Below are positions 61,910 through 64,000 of a stretch of DNA of 64,000 nucleotides, piece after piece. The notes under the pieces are model-generated. The model worked only from the letters and a program-made list of their open reading frames with translations, ran no database searches and was not told the DNA's origin. Position 1 is the stretch's first letter; each line of letters starts with the position of its first letter. The position numbers and the translations under genes were made by a program. Origin of the DNA: Phragmitibacter sp965284365 (GTDB lineage Bacteria; Verrucomicrobiota; Verrucomicrobiia; Verrucomicrobiales; Verrucomicrobiaceae); the NCBI GenBank assembly GCA_965284365.1, contig OZ260079.1, forward strand, positions 2,914,001 to 2,978,000, written 5' to 3'.

Positions 61910-63166
61910 TTATTTAGCCGGAGAGGCGGGCGCAGCGGCGGGAGCTGCTGCAGGGGTCGAATTCGTCGGGGATGGCTTCGGCAGGGCTAGGGGAGTCGAC
62001 GTCGGCTCGGGTGCCTGCGTTGATTCCGGCATGGGATTGACTATCATCCCGGGGCGAATCTTTTGCAGTCCTTCCAACACCACTTTCTCTCCGGGTTTCA
62101 CGCCGCTATCCACCACGTACTTTCCCTCATAGCTATACCCGGCTTTCACCGGACGTTGCTCCACCTTGTTGCCTTCACCGACCACGTAAACCATCTGCGC
62201 ACTCTGCGTTGTGGCTATGGCTCGTTGCGGAACCAGCACCGCGCCCTTGATCATCTCCGGCGTGGCGCGCACCCGGCCAAACTGACCCGGCCTTAGCAGC
62301 GCTTCTTCATTGGGAAAGCTCACCACGATTTTCAGTGTGCCCGCCCGCGCATCCAGCGCACGGTCCGCGAACTCGAACTTCCCGTTGTGTTCATACACGC
62401 TTCCATCCGTGAGGATGAGTTCGAACTTCATCTCCGCGCTGTGCTTCTCACGCGCCGCCTCGTCCCCCATGAAGCGCCGTTGAAAACGCAGAAAATTCCC
62501 TTCCGCCACATTGAAGACGGCACGGATGGGATTCGTCGTGGAGATTGTCGCCAGCAGCATCGTATCCGTGCTGCTGCCCACGTAGTTTCCGACATCCACC
62601 ATGCGCGCGCCGATCATCCCATCAAAGGGTGCCCGCATCTCGGTATAGCTCAGATTCAGTTCCGCGGTCGTCAGTTGCGCTTTAACGGAGAGCAGATCCG
62701 CTTCACTCACCTTCACCGTCAGATTGGCATTATCCAGTTCTTGCTGGGAGATCGCTTTTTGCTGCACCAGCGGCTCCAAGCGCTTCGCATCGGCCTTGGC
62801 CCGTTCCAGCGTCGCTTCGGCTTTGGTCACGCTTGACCGCGCTTGATCGACAGTTGCTTGGAAAGGCTTGGGATCGATTTGAAAGAGTAGTGCTCCTTTC
62901 TTTACATTGCCGCCTTCCTGAAAAGGCGCCTGGATGAGGAATCCCTGCACACGTGCCCGGATTTCGACGGTCTGCGCTGCCTCGGTTTGCGCAACGTTTT
63001 CAACCGTCATTGGCACATCCGCCTGAGTCACTTCAGCGACGATAACGGCCGGGGGTGGGGGAGCGGAAGGAGCGGCAGATTTTTTATCGCCACAGGCAGC
63101 GAGGCTGAAGGCCAGCATCACCAAACTTCCCGCGTGGATGGAAGCGGAAGAAAATTTTTGGTTCAT
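61910..63166 (-). CDS. RND efflux membrane-fusion (adaptor) lipoprotein
   Basis: A 418-residue periplasmic adaptor. The signal peptide ends at LAAC (C25, lipid-modified). The lipoyl and hairpin domains follow (about 60-205; VEIRARVQGFL, FQEGGNVKKGALLFQIDPKPF, with a coiled-coil segment rich in Ala/Lys/Glu). The beta-barrel and membrane-proximal domains fill 215-370 (MRAPFDGMIGARMVDVGNYV). The end is Pro/Ala-rich. The ATG at 63166 gives a proper lipoprotein start; the frame opens at 63208. It forms a two-gene operon with the RND pump and precedes it. It is divergent from the SMP-30 gene. Confidence 0.95.
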   Translation of the reverse strand: MNQKFSSASIHAGSLVMLAFSLAACGDKKSAAPSAPPPPAVIVAEVTQADVPMTVENVAQTEAAQTVEIRARVQGFLIQAPFQEGGNVKKGALLFQIDPKPFQATVDQARSSVTKAEATLERAKADAKRLEPLVQQKAISQQELDNANLTVKVSEADLLSVKAQLTTAELNLSYTEMRAPFDGMIGARMVDVGNYVGSSTDTMLLATISTTNPIRAVFNVAEGNFLRFQRRFMGDEAAREKHSAEMKFELILTDGSVYEHNGKFEFADRALDARAGTLKIVVSFPNEEALLRPGQFGRVRATPEMIKGAVLVPQRAIATTQSAQMVYVVGEGNKVEQRPVKAGYSYEGKYVVDSGVKPGEKVVLEGLQKIRPGMIVNPMPESTQAPEPTSTPLALPKPSPTNSTPAAAPAAAPASPAK

Positions 63167-63331
63167 GAGAACAAAAGGAGCCAATACCAGCATCGCCATG
63201 TTCCGCAAGCCGCCAGCATTGAACTTTCATCATTCGTGCCTGCTTCGCTTTCTGGCCCGATTCCTTTTGCAGGGCAACCGTCCGCTTTTGCATTCCCGAA
63301 TATCTCAGCTACCGATCACTTCCATCAATTC

Positions 63332-64000
63332 ATGAGCACCATCAGCGTAAATCCCGTCGGCACCCTTGTCTCCAAGTGGGGAGAAGGTCCCATCTGGCAT
63401 CAGGACTCCCTTCTTTATGTCGACATCGAGGGTCACAAGGTCATCCGCTTCAATCCCGTGTCGGGTGAGGAAAAAGTCTGGAATGTGGGCGAACGTGTCG
63501 GCACTGTGGTGCCCCGCCAGAGCGGCGGCCTCATCTTCGCCGGGGATAAGGGCATCTCATCCTTGAACGAAGAAACTGGAGCCATCGAACTGCTCGCGGC
63601 TCCGGAAACGCACTTGCCGCACAATCGATTCAACGATGGCAAATGCGATCCCGCTGGCCGACTCTGGGCAGGCACCATGCCGACAGATACGAAGCGCCCC
63701 GCCGCCACGCTCTACTGCATGTTCGCGGATCATCGCGTGGAGAAAAAATTCGGACCCGTCACTGTCTCCAATGGCCTCGTCTGGACGAAAGACACCCAGA
63801 CCCTGTATTACATCGACAGCCCACGGAGAAACGTGCTCGCTTTTGATTTCGATAACAGCACCGGCGAAATCACCAATGAACGCGTAGCCGTCGATACCGC
63901 TCAGTGGGATGCCTCGCCCGATGGCATGGCCATCGATACCGACGACCGTCTCTGGGTGGCCTTCTGCCATGGTTCCGCCGTCCGATGCTTTGATCCCAAG
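63332..64000 (+). CDS. SMP-30/gluconolactonase-family protein, partial
   Basis: The first 223 codons of a gene that runs off the right edge with no stop. The fold is a six-bladed propeller of the SMP-30/gluconolaconase/LRE type: EGPIWHQDSLLYVDIEG (metal-binding Glu), HNRFNDGKCDPAGRLWAGTM with Asn and Asp ligands, VSNGLVWTKD and ASPDGMAIDTDDRLWVA. Members hydrolyse sugar lactones, which fits the sugar-acid dehydratase and DapA-type genes elsewhere in the window. No signal peptide is seen, so it is cytoplasmic. It is divergent from the RND adaptor gene (about 165 bases). Confidence 0.93.
   Translation, partial: MSTISVNPVGTLVSKWGEGPIWHQDSLLYVDIEGHKVIRFNPVSGEEKVWNVGERVGTVVPRQSGGLIFAGDKGISSLNEETGAIELLAAPETHLPHNRFNDGKCDPAGRLWAGTMPTDTKRPAATLYCMFADHRVEKKFGPVTVSNGLVWTKDTQTLYYIDSPRRNVLAFDFDNSTGEITNERVAVDTAQWDASPDGMAIDTDDRLWVAFCHGSAVRCFDPK

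Overview
The window looks like chromosomal DNA of a Verrucomicrobiota bacterium, most likely the Verrucomicrobiaceae/Prosthecobacter area. Lineage evidence: a DUF1501 protein beside a PSD1 (DUF1549/DUF1553) protein with an N-terminal CxxCH, two sulfatases (one fused to DUF1080), a malectin/LamG lipoprotein, two signal-bearing Gfo/Idh/MocA oxidoreductases, and an HprK-HPr-EI set without sugar permeases. The DNA is moderately GC-rich and gene-dense. Most genes lack a clear Shine-Dalgarno. I see no rRNA, tRNA, CRISPR array, insertion sequence or prophage. The genus assignment is inference.

Region 1-2.5 kb is a decayed signalling locus: the 5' end of a probable membrane kinase (runs off the left edge), an intact receiver-kinase, a small stand-alone H-box protein, and a mosaic pseudogene joining receiver and KaiC pieces. 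Region 2.5-10 kb holds glgX, an ECF sigma factor with a palindromic motif cluster upstream, a CsbD-like lipoprotein, an SDR, an acidic protein, and a cardiolipin synthase-like gene convergent with an EEP-family hydrolase. Region 10-14.5 kb holds a Gfo/Idh/MocA oxidoreductase, a CxxCH haem-type protein, and a protein that appears to be a metallopeptidase without its catalytic motif.

Region 14.6-19.1 kb is core metabolism: folP, gap, pgk, tpiA. Region 19.2-26.1 kb carries a hypothetical membrane-anchored protein, a MacB-like permease without its ATPase, a DUF4112 protein, rho with a long N-terminal extension, a YebC-family gene, and a small Lys/Arg-rich protein. At 26.1-28.9 kb an IlvD/Edd dehydratase and a DapA-family protein form a sugar-acid operon. 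A remnant resembling the C-terminus of a SigJ-type sigma factor follows, then a GAF protein and a glycerophosphodiesterase.

Region 31.7-43 kb is typical planctomycete/verrucomicrobial secreted machinery: malectin-LamG lipoprotein, DUF1501, PSD1, then OsmC, a zinc-ribbon membrane protein, an ArsC/Spx-like reductase and a sulfatase with a repeat tail. hprK-ptsH-ptsI (42.9-46.1 kb) and rplM-rpsI follow. Region 47.5-54.9 kb has a lipoprotein, an enoyl reductase-like MDR, an RlmI-like methyltransferase, a KamA-family radical SAM enzyme divergent from an HTH regulator, an M14-like pseudoenzyme and a second Gfo/Idh/MocA protein. The right end has a zinc phospholipase C-like protein with a C-terminal NPCBM-like domain, a sulfatase-DUF1080 fusion, an RND pump with its adaptor, and an SMP-30 gene cut by the right edge.

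The most unusual signals are the KaiC/receiver mosaic, the two independent proteins that keep a peptidase fold signature without metal ligands, and the TCCCTGA palindrome cluster upstream of the ECF sigma gene.
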